A stretch of DNA of 64,000 bases from the NCBI RefSeq assembly GCF_000576305.1, contig NZ_BAVZ01000008.1, forward strand, positions 156,115 to 220,114. Direction: 5' to 3'. Origin of the DNA: Paenibacillus pini JCM 16418 (lineage in GTDB: Bacteria > Bacillota > Bacilli > Paenibacillales > Paenibacillaceae). Below, piece after piece: positions 26,291 to 39,726 of the stretch. The notes beneath the pieces are model-generated. The model had not been told where the DNA came from, did no database searches, and saw nothing but the letters and a program-made list of their open reading frames with translations. The number at the start of each line of letters is the position of its first letter. The stretch's first letter is position 1. The position numbers and the translations under genes were made by a program.

Positions 26291-27997
26291 ATGAAATTTG
26301 ACCTAAGCATCGTACCCTTCAGTCGCAGAGAATCGTTCCTTGCCGTATCGCTTCTGCCTGAAGGCATGAATAGACAGCAGGGCCTCTACCTGCGTACTGT
26401 GCGGGGTGGAGATGATAAATTTGGCGAGGTGTTCCGTATTGAAATGCTGGATCAGCAGAATCAGACGATTCCATTCACGCCGGAGGCTTCACCGGAAGCC
26501 GTGCGACTGAATTCACCAGCATCGGCAATCTATGCCGAAATTTGTATTTCGGATAGCCATACGTTTCGCTTCCGTTCGAAGGGCTGCGGCATCCGGTTGA
26601 CCTTTATCCCGGCAGCTTATGATTATGCGTATGAGGTGAATAAGGACAGCTGGGAAGTAAACAGCTTTACCCATGAATGCCGCTTTATGCTGACTTCACT
26701 CGTGGGCGAAATGAAGATGGAAGTGCCATGGGATAAGATCAAGAGTTCACGCGTGATTGCAGAGTTCAATACAGATAAGGACACGAATACGACGGAGTTT
26801 GCGATTGAAGAGTACCGTACGGTGTGGGAGCCTCGTGCAGCATGGGAGTCCTTTAACGATGCGGTAGAAGCAACCCGAAATGAGTATACGAAGTGGCTTG
26901 AACATAGCCTTACGATGCCAGAGCGCTGGCAGGAAGCACGGGAGCTGGCGGCTTACATTACTTGGTCCTGCCTAGTTCCAGCAGAGGGATGTCTGACGCG
27001 TCCGGCTATGTATATGTCGAAGAACTGGATGACGAATATATGGAGCTGGGACCACTGTTTCAATGCGATGGCGCTTGTTCGCCATGATCCGAAGCTTGCA
27101 TGGGATCAGTTCATGATCTTTTTTGATCGGCAAGATGAGAGTGGATTGATTCCTGACTTTGTGAATGATAAATATGAGCTATGGAATTGCAATAAACCGC
27201 CTATTCACGGATGGACACTGGCTTGGATGATGCAGCGTACGGATTATATCCGCGAGGCGCAGCTTCGTGAAGTATATGGTCCGCTGTCCAAGTGGACGAA
27301 ATGGTGGTTCCGATACCGTGATGGGGATGGTGACGGTATTCCTCAATATAACCACGGCAATGATTCGGGCTGGGATAACAGCACGGCGTTTAATAATGGA
27401 ATTCCGGTGGAAAGCCCGGATTTAGCGGCCTTTCTGATTATTCAGACGGAGCTTCTTGCTGAAATTGCTGGATTGCTTGGTCTTACCAAGGAATCATCTG
27501 AATGGAGACAACTAGCAGAAGATACGCTGGACAAGATGATCAGCCACTTCTGGAAGGATGGAAGGTTTATATCCTGCCGTTCAAGTACACATGAGCCTTC
27601 AGCTGGAGATAGTCTGCTGCTATTCGTTCCGATTCTACTTGGTAAACGCCTGCCTGAACCGATCAGAGATGTTCTTCTGAAAGGGCTGAGGGAGGAGAAT
27701 CGCTTTTTGACGGAAAACGGGTGGGCGACCGAAAGCATAAGCAGTCCTTACTATATACCAGATGGATACTGGCGGGGACCCATCTGGGCACCATCGACGA
27801 TGCTGCTCGTGGAGGGCGTAGCCGCAGCTGGCGATCTGGAGCTTGCTCGGGAAGTATCAAGCCGCTTTTGCAGTATGCTCAGCCGCAGTGGTATGGCAGA
27901 GAATTTCGACGCGCTGACTGGGGAAGGCCTACGTGACAGAGCATTCACATGGACATCGAGTGTGTTCCTGATTCTGGGGCATGAGTATACAAGTTAA
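26291..27997 (+). CDS. GH63-like glycoside hydrolase (MGH1/trehalase-type alpha,alpha barrel)
   Basis: Cytoplasmic glycosidase of about 568 residues. The start at 26291 (MKFDLSIVPFSRRESFLAVS) has AAGGAGGAGAG upstream; the frame is open from 26255 but that ATG lies inside the cre-like site. An N-terminal beta domain is followed by an (alpha/alpha)6 barrel with the clan GH-G-type features NWMTNIWSWDHCFNAMALV, QDESGLIPDFVND, YNHGNDSGWDNSTAFNNG and YWRGPIWAPSTMLLVEG. It has no signal peptide. Substrate could be an alpha-glucoside or mannosyl/glucosyl oligosaccharide. A terminator separates it from the following operon, though it probably belongs to the same sugar pathway. Confidence 0.8.
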   Translation: MKFDLSIVPFSRRESFLAVSLLPEGMNRQQGLYLRTVRGGDDKFGEVFRIEMLDQQNQTIPFTPEASPEAVRLNSPASAIYAEICISDSHTFRFRSKGCGIRLTFIPAAYDYAYEVNKDSWEVNSFTHECRFMLTSLVGEMKMEVPWDKIKSSRVIAEFNTDKDTNTTEFAIEEYRTVWEPRAAWESFNDAVEATRNEYTKWLEHSLTMPERWQEARELAAYITWSCLVPAEGCLTRPAMYMSKNWMTNIWSWDHCFNAMALVRHDPKLAWDQFMIFFDRQDESGLIPDFVNDKYELWNCNKPPIHGWTLAWMMQRTDYIREAQLREVYGPLSKWTKWWFRYRDGDGDGIPQYNHGNDSGWDNSTAFNNGIPVESPDLAAFLIIQTELLAEIAGLLGLTKESSEWRQLAEDTLDKMISHFWKDGRFISCRSSTHEPSAGDSLLLFVPILLGKRLPEPIRDVLLKGLREENRFLTENGWATESISSPYYIPDGYWRGPIWAPSTMLLVEGVAAAGDLELAREVSSRFCSMLSRSGMAENFDALTGEGLRDRAFTWTSSVFLILGHEYTS

Positions 27998-28006
27998 TTG
28001 AATATT

Positions 28007-28054
28007 GCACCTCCCCGGAAGGCTGCTTTAAAAAGCTTCCGGGGAGGTGCTTTT
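28007..28054 (+). terminator. Terminator of the GH63-like gene
   Basis: GCACCTCCCCGGAAG pairs with CTTCCGGGGAGGTGC, a 15-pair stem, followed by TTTT. Confidence 0.85.
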
Positions 28055-28098
28055 CCCATTTCCATTGTCACAAGGAAACGTCTTCGTCTCCAATATAT

Positions 28099-28112
28099 TG
28101 AAAGCGTTATCA
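28099..28112 (+). promoter_or_regulatory. Perfect cre upstream of the sensor kinase operon
   Basis: TGAAAGCGTTATCA matches the cre consensus at all defined positions and lies about 85 bases before the kinase start codon. It suggests CcpA repression of the entire regulatory and transport operon. Confidence 0.65.
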
Positions 28113-28196
28113 TGAAAAGATTGGATTATTCTATCAGATACCTGTCCGTGCTAGAATGCAGGTAGATGTAGTTCAAGCGAGAGGGGAAAATAGTTT

Positions 28197-29941
28197 ATGC
28201 ACTTACAATGGATCAGCCAGATAAATAGACGCCTTTTCTCGGGTTCCTACCGCAGTATACGGACCAAGCTGCTATTCTGTTTTCTCATCGTGACGCTGAT
28301 TCCGCTACTCTCGCTCGGGGCGTTGTCATATTACCAATCCACCAAAATTATTAATTCCCAATTTGGTAAATATGGTGAAAATGCGGTAGCGCAGCTAGAG
28401 CAGCAAACGAGTTCCTCTTTAAACCGGATGAAGCAAATGAGTGAGACGATTTACTCGTATTTACTTGATCCTGCCCATGCAGATTTAGGGAATCAGGCAC
28501 CTACAAGCTATAACGATATCATTGAGAAAAATGACTTTGAAGCTTTACTTAAATCACTTCGGACGGATCTAACTGCAGGGATCTATATTATTACACCCTC
28601 TGGCTATTATTATGGAGAGAACAATCTAGATGTTGTCAAGCTGAGTAAGACACCTGAATGGAAGATAAATCCTACCTCTTATAAGGGTATATACTGGCTT
28701 GGCTTTTATAAACAAAATCATGCAATGAGTAGCTCAGACGATTCAAACCTGCCTGTCCTTGGTCTTGCCGTTCCGATTCATCATTCTAGTGGAACACAAA
28801 ACGGCAGCACGATTCTGGTAGAGGAGAATGCCCAGGAGCTGCTCCATATGTTCAAATTATTTGAGATGGACACGAAATCGCATTTGACGATTAAAGCTTC
28901 GAATGGAAAGGTTGTATATGAGAGTGCTTCAGCGTTTATGAAGAAGGATAGTGATATCATATGGAACCGGACGCTAGCGGTGAATCAGTGGACGATCGAA
29001 GCGAGATTGCCGGCCAAAGCATTTTACCTATCTTCGGGCATTATTCGGTCCAATACAATTGTTGTGGCTGTTATATCCTGTCTGCTTGCTTTTGGAATCG
29101 CTTATCTATTCTCATCAAAGTTTACAGCGCGTATTCGCACGCTAAAGGATTCGATGCAAAAGGTGAGTTTTGGTAAGCTGGATACACGAGTTCCGATCGA
29201 AGGTAGTGATGAGCTGGGTAGCTTGATATGAGTTTTAATCGGATGGTGAGGGGTGTCCAGTCGCTGGTGCAGGAAGTGGAACAGAGTCAGCGGCTCAAGA
29301 AGGAAGCGGAGCTTAAGGCATTTCATTATCAGATTAATCCACATCTTCTGTTCAATACGTTGAACTCCATTCAGTGGAAGGCTCGTCTACAAGGAGCAGA
29401 GGATATACGTCAAATGCTGTATCACTTAACGATGGTGCTGGAAGGGAATCTGGATATATCGCAGGAGCTAATTACGGTAGGCAGAGAACTACGTATGATT
29501 GAGCATTTCTTGCAAATTCAGGAGATCAGATACGGAGATGTTTTCCGCTATGAGCTGAATTGTGAAGACTCGCTGAAGCAGTATCTGATTCCACGTATGA
29601 CACTGCAGCCGCTGTTTGAAAATATATTTTTCCATGGCTTCACGGATGGGATAGGTGTGATCAAGCTGGATGTCAGAACGGAAAAGAACGAGCTTATGCT
29701 GACACTCAGGGATGATGGAGCGGGAATGACGGAAGAAAAACGGGAGCGTCTGTTTATTCCGGGTCCGAAACGTCGTGGACGCGGGGGATTAGGCGTACAG
29801 AACGCAGACCAGAAATTCAAACTACATTTCGGCCCGCAGTATGGGCTTACGGTACATTCGACTAAGGGAGAGGGTACTGCGATTGTCATTCGTTGGCCCA
29901 AAGAGGAGGAGCGTTCGGATGGATACAACCAAGAGAATTAA
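28197..29941 (+). pseudogene. YesM-type sensor histidine kinase, one apparent frameshift
   Basis: Membrane sensor for a sugar two-component system. A first membrane helix (LLFCFLIVTLIPLLSLGALS), an extracellular cache-like domain, a second helix (NTIVVAVISCLLAFGIAYLF) and a HAMP domain are followed by the His_kinase box with phospho-acceptor histidine in FHYQINPHLLFNTLNS and the HATPase with MTLQPLFENIFFHG and DDGAGM. The first frame ends at 29231 (DELGSLI) and the rest is in another frame from ATG 29228. Adding one base near 29221-29228 gives DELGSLxMSFNRMVRGVQ and a single protein of 581 residues, the usual length. It overlaps the response regulator by 23 bases. Probably intact in the organism. 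Confidence 0.85.
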
Positions 29942-31103
29942 GGTGCTAATTGCAGATGATGAGAGCATTGTACGGAAGGGTCTACGCTCGACTGTACCGT
30001 GGGAGAAATATGGAATGGAAGTAGTAGCTGATGCGCCCAATGGACTAAAGGCCTGGGAAGCCTTTCTGGAGCATAGGCCTGAAATTGTCATTACAGATAT
30101 TGTAATGCCAGAGATGGATGGCATTGAGCTATCTCGCAAGGTGAAGGAAATGGCAGCGAAGACTAAAATCATTCTGCTTAGCTGCCACCGGGATTTTGAA
30201 TATGCACAGCAGGGAATTCAGCTTGGGGCATCTGGCTATCTGCTGAAGACCGCTTTTGAGGACGAAGAGCTTGAAGACATGCTAAAGAAGTTCCAGCAGG
30301 AGCTGTCTGTTTCCACTCTTTCAGCTCCCAAGGATGAAGAACGCTTGGAAACGCTACTTTTTGCATGGTTGAATGGGCACAGTGCTAAATTTCCAGATGA
30401 GTTAAAAAAGCTACATGGTGGCGAATGGCATTTTAACGGTCAGCCACTGTTTATTTACATGATTCGCACAGCCGAATGCGGAGCATCTTGGACAGGGCTG
30501 CTTCTTGATGCTGGAAAGGAAGATCGTAGTATGTGCGAGGGGACGATCATCCCTTATGGAGAAGAATACTGCTACTGGATTGTGCCTGATTCGCTCCGGG
30601 GTGCAGCAGATAGTCTTCTGGTAGAGAGTAAGAGTAGGTGCGGTAAGCTGAAATGGACTCGTAAGGAGTCTTTGCTCCACAGCGATGATCTGAAGGAGGC
30701 ATTCCAGAACCTTCATAAAGAGGCGGAGCTCGAGCGGCTCTATGGGATATCTGGAGAGAATTGGCCAGTACCGATCTGGAAGGCTGTGAATTTGCTATAT
30801 GCCAACCCTGCCGCTGAATGGTCAGCCAGTGATTTGGCGGAAGAGGTCGGGCTCAGCCGCAGCCATTTCTCCATTCTGTTTAAGAAGGCTGTCGGAGATA
30901 GCTTCATTGCCTTCCAATATAAACGGAAGCTGCGCCTTGCATATGGCTTACTGCGGGATACGCGCCTAACGATGCAGGAAATTGCCGAGCGAACAGGACT
31001 TGGAGATAGCAAATATTTTAGCAAATGGTTCAAACGCTGTACGGGTCAGACACCAAGCCATTACCGTGCCCAACAAAAAGGTGACGGTTTCCGAACAGAT
31101 TGA
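29919..31103 (+). CDS. YesN/AraC-type response regulator
   Basis: 394-residue transcription factor. The receiver domain starts MDTTKRIKVLIADDESIVRK, with phospho-acceptor Asp in PEIVITDIVMPEMDGIEL and Lys in ASGYLLKTAF. The C-terminal 100 residues are an AraC double helix-turn-helix (WSASDLAEEVGLSRSHFSIL, TMQEIAERTGLGDSKYFSKW). The frame is open from 29841, but GAGGAGG precedes ATG 29919, inside the kinase gene. Together with the kinase it should activate the adjoining ABC transporter and glycosidase genes in response to an extracellular saccharide. Confidence 0.9.
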   Translation: MDTTKRIKVLIADDESIVRKGLRSTVPWEKYGMEVVADAPNGLKAWEAFLEHRPEIVITDIVMPEMDGIELSRKVKEMAAKTKIILLSCHRDFEYAQQGIQLGASGYLLKTAFEDEELEDMLKKFQQELSVSTLSAPKDEERLETLLFAWLNGHSAKFPDELKKLHGGEWHFNGQPLFIYMIRTAECGASWTGLLLDAGKEDRSMCEGTIIPYGEEYCYWIVPDSLRGAADSLLVESKSRCGKLKWTRKESLLHSDDLKEAFQNLHKEAELERLYGISGENWPVPIWKAVNLLYANPAAEWSASDLAEEVGLSRSHFSILFKKAVGDSFIAFQYKRKLRLAYGLLRDTRLTMQEIAERTGLGDSKYFSKWFKRCTGQTPSHYRAQQKGDGFRTD

Positions 31104-31158
31104 CACCCACTTCAATAATTCGAACAAAATCACAACAACATTCGAATAGATACACGTT

Positions 31159-31198
31159 TTGAACCGCTTTCATTCGAGTTACGATGAAAGCGGTTCAA
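31159..31198 (+). promoter_or_regulatory. Perfect 15-bp inverted repeat between regulator and binding protein
   Basis: TTGAACCGCTTTCAT (31159-31173) and ATGAAAGCGGTTCAA (31184-31198) flank a 10-base spacer. Each arm resembles a cre/LacI-type site (TGAAAGCGGTTCA). A T-rich tail (TTATTATAAA) follows. It may be an attenuating hairpin that separates regulator from transporter expression, or a twin operator. Confidence 0.6.
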
Positions 31199-31233
31199 TT
31201 ATTATAAACCTCATTGACAGGGGAGCTGACAAT

Positions 31234-32505
31234 ATGAAAAAGAGAATTTCACTCATTGTCCTTGCAACGACGTTGATGGCATCTATGCTGTCTGCATGCG
31301 GTGGTAACGATGAAAATGCTGGAACGGCCAATCAGGAAAGCGGGAGTTCGAATCAGACGAAGACGCTACGCTTTGCGACCTGGGATACGGGGGACGCGCT
31401 CAAGATTGAGCAGGATATCGCCAAAAATTTTGAAACGGAACATCCTGGCACGAAGGTGCAAGTTGAGGCCTATGCGGATGGATTCGACCAGAAGCTTGCC
31501 GCAGGTTTTGGAGCGGGTAATCCGCCGGACGTCATGTACATGTGGGACTTCCCTACCTACCATCAATCACTTGAACCACTGGACAGCTTCGCAGACAAGG
31601 ATCAAGAACTAAAGATAGATGACTTTTACAAAGGATTATTCAACTATGGAAAAATTGACGATAAGCTATACGGCATTCCGGCAGGCTTCACGACCCGTGT
31701 TGTCTACTATAACAAGAAGCTCTTTGATGCTGCCGGTGTCCCTTATCCTAAAGATGGATGGCAATGGAGCGAGTTCCAGGACATCGCTAAGAAGCTGACC
31801 GACAAATCCAAGAAGCAGTATGGCTTCGGTGCCCGTGCGGAGAATGATACGTATGACTTGCAGGGTTTTGTCTGGAGCAACGGAGGTTCCTTTATTTCCC
31901 CAGATGGTAAAACCATCGAAGGCTACATGAACAGCAAGGAAACGGCTGAAGCCATTCAAATGTTTGGGGATATGGTGAAGAACGGCTCCGCTGTGCTGAC
32001 AGGTGGTAAAGGCCAACAAAGCGGTGATGATATTTTTAAAGGCGGTAAGATCGCCATGTGGGAAAGCGGAATCTGGCCGCTCGAATCATTCAAGCAAGCG
32101 GGCATTGATGTAGGTACGGTCGAAATTCCGGCCTTCCCGGATAAGCCGGTTAAAGGTGTGCTAGCAGAATCTGCGTTGTCTATTGCTAAAGACTCCAAGC
32201 AGAAAGATCTAGCATGGGAATTTGTTAAATATTATGTCTCTAATGAATCGATCAAAATGCGAGTTGCTGACCTACCAGTGCGACAAAGTGTTGTAAATGA
32301 GCTCAAGAAGGATCAAGATCCGCTCTACAAGCCTTATTACAGCATGCTTGAGCGTTCGGACAATACACCTGCATTTCTGCTCAATCCGAAGTGGAATGAA
32401 GTGAACCGGCAGCTGTCGGCTGCGGTGGAAGCAGTCATGCATGGCAGCAATGCCCAAGAAGTACTGGATCAGGCTGTTAAGGACAGCCAGCGGTATTTGA
32501 AATAA
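31234..32505 (+). CDS. Sugar ABC transporter substrate-binding lipoprotein
   Basis: 423-residue extracellular binding protein (SBP family 1). ATG 31234 follows AGGGGAG and starts the lipoprotein signal MKKRISLIVLATTLMASMLS with lipobox LSA-Cys; the frame is open from 31159, but that would include the inverted repeat. Mature features: LRFATWDTGDALKIEQDIAK, ADGFDQKLAAGFGAGNPPDV, YGIPAGFTTRVVYYNKKLFD and the family pattern SVxEGKIAMWESGIW (here GGKIAMWESGIW). It heads the transporter genes of the carbohydrate island. The ligand is probably a beta-galactoside or related oligosaccharide, inferred from the following GH2 gene. Confidence 0.9.
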   Translation: MKKRISLIVLATTLMASMLSACGGNDENAGTANQESGSSNQTKTLRFATWDTGDALKIEQDIAKNFETEHPGTKVQVEAYADGFDQKLAAGFGAGNPPDVMYMWDFPTYHQSLEPLDSFADKDQELKIDDFYKGLFNYGKIDDKLYGIPAGFTTRVVYYNKKLFDAAGVPYPKDGWQWSEFQDIAKKLTDKSKKQYGFGARAENDTYDLQGFVWSNGGSFISPDGKTIEGYMNSKETAEAIQMFGDMVKNGSAVLTGGKGQQSGDDIFKGGKIAMWESGIWPLESFKQAGIDVGTVEIPAFPDKPVKGVLAESALSIAKDSKQKDLAWEFVKYYVSNESIKMRVADLPVRQSVVNELKKDQDPLYKPYYSMLERSDNTPAFLLNPKWNEVNRQLSAAVEAVMHGSNAQEVLDQAVKDSQRYLK

Positions 32506-32529
32506 CACTTGTAGAAAGAAGGTTAGGAG

Positions 32530-33512
32530 ATGGCTCAGACCTACCTGCAGAATACATCAGAACAGACAGCTGCCCTTAAGGCCTTGAAAAAACGCAGATG
32601 GGGTGGGGCTGCGCCCTACCTCTTCATCTTTCCTTGGATATTCGGATTTGTTGTCTTTACTTTAGGACCCTTGCTGTTCTCACTGGTCATTTCATTTTTT
32701 GATTGGCCGATTGTCGGGAAGGTAACTTTCATCGGTATAGACAATTATGTGGAGATGTTTTCGAATGACCCGCTTTTTTGGAAATCTCTATTTGTAACAT
32801 TGAAATTTGCAGCACTGTTCGTCCCGCTTAATATTGTCGTTGCACTCGGACTTGCGATGCTGCTCAACCAGAAGGTAAAAGGGAGTGCGATTTTCCGTAC
32901 AGCATTCTATCTACTCTGTCATCTCCGGCGTGGCGCTTGCATGATCTGGTCATGGGTATATAGCGGTGACTATGGGATCCTGAACTACTTCTTGTCCGTC
33001 CTTGGCATCCAGGGACCCGATTGGCTGAATGATACGAACTGGTCGCTCGTTGCGATGGTCGTCGCCAGCCTTTGGGGGCAGGGATCCATGATGCTTATTT
33101 TCCTAGCTGGACTTAAAGGCATTCCGAAGGATTTGTATGAGTCCGCTTCGATCGACGGAGCTGGGAAGGTTCGGCAGTTCCTGAGTGTAACCATACCAAT
33201 GATTACGCCAACGATTCTGTTCAATTTGATCACATCGATTATTGCTGCATTCCAGCAGTTAACGCTGGCACTCCTTCTTACGGGAGGCGGGCCGCTGAAA
33301 TCAACATACTTCTATGCAATGTACATGTATGAGAACGCTTTCAAATATTACAAAATGGGCTACTCTGCCGCTAATGCCTGGTTTATGTTCCTGATTGTGC
33401 TTACCTTGACGTTCCTAGTCTTCAAATCGTCGGAAGCATGGGTGTTCTATGAAGGTGAAATGAAAAAGAACCCGCAGAAGAAGCTTAAGGCGAGTAGAAG
33501 GGGGCGGTCCTG

Positions 33513-33513
<1 letters not shown>
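32530..33513 (+). CDS. Sugar ABC transporter permease, MalF/UgpA-like (locally scrambled segment)
   Basis: 327-residue permease with an N-terminal basic tail and six membrane segments. The EAA loop is YESASIDGAGKVRQFLSVTI. Between residues about 127 and 138 the sequence reads YLLCHLRRGACMIWSW, where homologues have a hydrophobic run like YLPSVISGVALAMIWSW. Shifting the frame locally (TCTGTCATCTCCGGCGTG reads SVISGV) restores it, so two bases are missing near 32914 and one near 32940. The three losses cancel and keep the overall frame. The gene overlaps the next permease by one base. Confidence 0.85.
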
Positions 33514-37468
<3,955 letters not shown>

Positions 37469-37476
<8 letters not shown>

Positions 37477-38251
37477 CACACAGGACGTTTTGAATTTATC
37501 TGGCAAGGTTGCCGTCGTTACTGGCGGGGCATCAGGCATTGGGCTGGCCACCGCTGAGCTTCTGGCGAGCTTCGGGGCACATGCGGTTTTGATTGATATT
37601 AATGAGACTGCGGGTAAAGAGGCAGCCGCAGGTATCTGTGAACAGGGAGGACAGGCCAGCTTTTATTGCTGCAACGTGACCTCAGCCGCAGAATGTGAAC
37701 GCACAGCCTCAGAGATTGAGTCAGCACTTGGAGGGATTCACATTCTGTTTAATAACGCAGGCGTTATCCGGCGCAAAACGGTTACTGAGCTGGATGAAAA
37801 GGACTGGGATCTTGTACTAGATGTCTCACTCAAAGGGGTCTATCTCCTCTCTAAATATGTCATTCCTATTATGGAGCAAAGCGGTGGAGGAAGCATTATT
37901 AACACAGGCTCTGGCTGGGGTCTGAAAGGTGGAGACCGCGCCGCAGCTTATTGCGCGGCAAAAGCAGGTGTAGTTAATCTGACGCGTGCCATGGCCATTG
38001 ATCATGGAATAGCGAACATTCGAGTTAACTGTGTATCACCAGGTGATACAGATACACCGCTCCTACGTGACGAAGCGAAGCAGCTACAGCAGGATGAAGC
38101 AGCATTTCTGGTCGCCTCTGCAGGAGGCAGACCGCTGGAGCGTCTAGGTACACCACGTGATATCGCGAATGCCGTATTGTTTCTAGCGAGTGATTTGTCA
38201 TCATGGATAACAGGCAGTGTGCTCGTCGTTGACGGAGGCGGAATTGCGTAG
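37469..38251 (+). CDS. Short-chain dehydrogenase/reductase (SDR)
   Basis: 260-residue classical SDR. NAD(P)-binding TGGASGIG in KVAVVTGGASGIGLATAELL with an acidic residue after beta-2 (VLIDIN), which favours NAD. NNAG is present, catalytic Ser in INTGSGWGLKGG and Tyr/Lys in AAYCAAKAG, then NCVSPGDTDTPLL. ATG 37469 follows GGAGG and overlaps the beta-galactosidase stop by 8 bases, so translation is coupled; a longer start at 37430 has no ribosome site. In a sugar operon it would oxidise a sugar or sugar acid, but here it directly precedes the GcvP-like pair, so its substrate may be a product specific to that pathway. Confidence 0.88.
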
Positions 38252-38298
38252 GATGGATAAGAACTATTATTTTCTCAACATGAACGGAGGCGTTATTT

Positions 38299-39699
38299 GT
38301 GGCTGACAACAGAACGTATGCCCATCCTTATATTCCAAATACCGTTCCGGAGGTCCGGGACGCGATGTTGAAAGAAATTGGTCTAACGTCTATGGAGCAG
38401 CTCCATGACGCGATTCCTGAGAGCTTGAAGCTAAAGCGGGAAATGAAACTTCCGCCGGCCATGAATGAGTACGAACTGCGCCGCCATATTGATGGACTGC
38501 TAGCGAAGAACAAGCATGGTGCAGAGTATCTTAATTTTTTGGGCGCAGGATGCTGGCAGCATTTCATTCCGGCTGTATGCGACGAGATTAATCAGCGTTC
38601 TGAATTCGTGACAGCCTATGCTGGAGAGCCTTATGAAGACCACGGTCGGTTCCAAGCCTTGTTCGAGTATCAAAGCCTGCTTGCTGAGCTGGTGGATATG
38701 GATGTCGTGAACGTTCCAACCTTTGACTGGGCTCAGGCGGCTTCCACAGCGATCCGCATGGCGGGGCGTATTACAGGGCGCAAGATCGTGCTGCTTCCGC
38801 GTTCCGTAGATCCAGATAAGGCGGCGATTATTCGTAATTACTGCACTCCGGTCATGGATATCCAGTATGTTGATATCGATCAGATGACAGGACGAATGGA
38901 TCTGAATGATCTGCGAAGCAAATTAAGTGACGATACGGCCGCGATATACTTTGAAAATCCCGGGTACCTAGGAATCATTGAGGATCAGGGAGCTGAGATA
39001 TCTGAGCTTGCTCATAAGATAAATGCTGTTTCTATTGTAGGTGTTGACCCCATATCACTTGGAGTTCTGGAGCCTCCGGGCCGTTACGGGGCAGATATCA
39101 TTTGCGGTGATTTGCAGCCGCTGGGTATGCATATGAACTTTGGCGGTGGGCAGGCTGGCTTCATTGCAACACGTGATGAGGAGAAATATGTAATGGAATA
39201 TCCTTCACGGTTATTTGGCATCGTGCCAACTGAGGTGGAAGGCGAATATGGTTTCGGAGATGTCGCTTATGAACGTACATCATTCGCTCTTCGGGAGAAG
39301 GGCAAGGAATCGGTAGGAACTCAGACTGCTTTATGGGGAATTACGGCAGGCGTTTATCTGGCTCTACTCGGACCCGTCGGAATGCAGGAGGTTGGTAGCA
39401 CCATTATCCAGAAATCGCATTATGCTGCGAAGCAGATATCACTGATTCCAGGAGTATCTCTTCGTTTTGAAAGTGGCACCTTCTTCAAGGAGTTTGTCGT
39501 TGATTTTAATGAGTCGGGACTAACCGTTGAAGAAATCAATCGGAGATTAATGGAGACAGGGATTTTTGGAGGTAAGGATTTGTCTGTATCCTACCCAGCA
39601 TGGGGGCAATGCGCGCTGTACTGTGTCACGGAAACGCATACTCAAGCGGATTTGGACCGACTTGTCGCTACTCTTCGTTCCATTGTCAGCACATCATAA
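38299..39699 (+). CDS. Divergent GcvPA-like protein (glycine decarboxylase subunit 1 family)
   Basis: 466 residues, GTG start 9 bases after ACGGAGG. Overall it follows glycine decarboxylase subunit 1: N-terminal YIPNTVPEVRDAMLKEIGLT, then LGAGCWQHFIPAVCDEINQR, FVTAYAGEPYEDHGRFQALF and ISLGVLEPPGRYGADIICGD. Several family-invariant blocks differ: GcvPA has YDGATA where this has FDWAQA, FGGPHCG where this has FGGGQAG, and an RRDKATSN-like block where this has REKGKESVG. No H- or T-protein gene is nearby. It therefore looks like a paralogue adapted to another amino substrate, working with the partner encoded next. The true reaction is unknown. Confidence 0.75.
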   Translation: MADNRTYAHPYIPNTVPEVRDAMLKEIGLTSMEQLHDAIPESLKLKREMKLPPAMNEYELRRHIDGLLAKNKHGAEYLNFLGAGCWQHFIPAVCDEINQRSEFVTAYAGEPYEDHGRFQALFEYQSLLAELVDMDVVNVPTFDWAQAASTAIRMAGRITGRKIVLLPRSVDPDKAAIIRNYCTPVMDIQYVDIDQMTGRMDLNDLRSKLSDDTAAIYFENPGYLGIIEDQGAEISELAHKINAVSIVGVDPISLGVLEPPGRYGADIICGDLQPLGMHMNFGGGQAGFIATRDEEKYVMEYPSRLFGIVPTEVEGEYGFGDVAYERTSFALREKGKESVGTQTALWGITAGVYLALLGPVGMQEVGSTIIQKSHYAAKQISLIPGVSLRFESGTFFKEFVVDFNESGLTVEEINRRLMETGIFGGKDLSVSYPAWGQCALYCVTETHTQADLDRLVATLRSIVSTS

Positions 39700-39726
39700 G
39701 ATCATATAGAGGAGGACTAAAGCGCC

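Noticed and set aside
29841..29918. Longer N-terminus for the response regulator
   Set aside because: It would be read from within the kinase gene without a ribosome site; the receiver domain starts at 29919.
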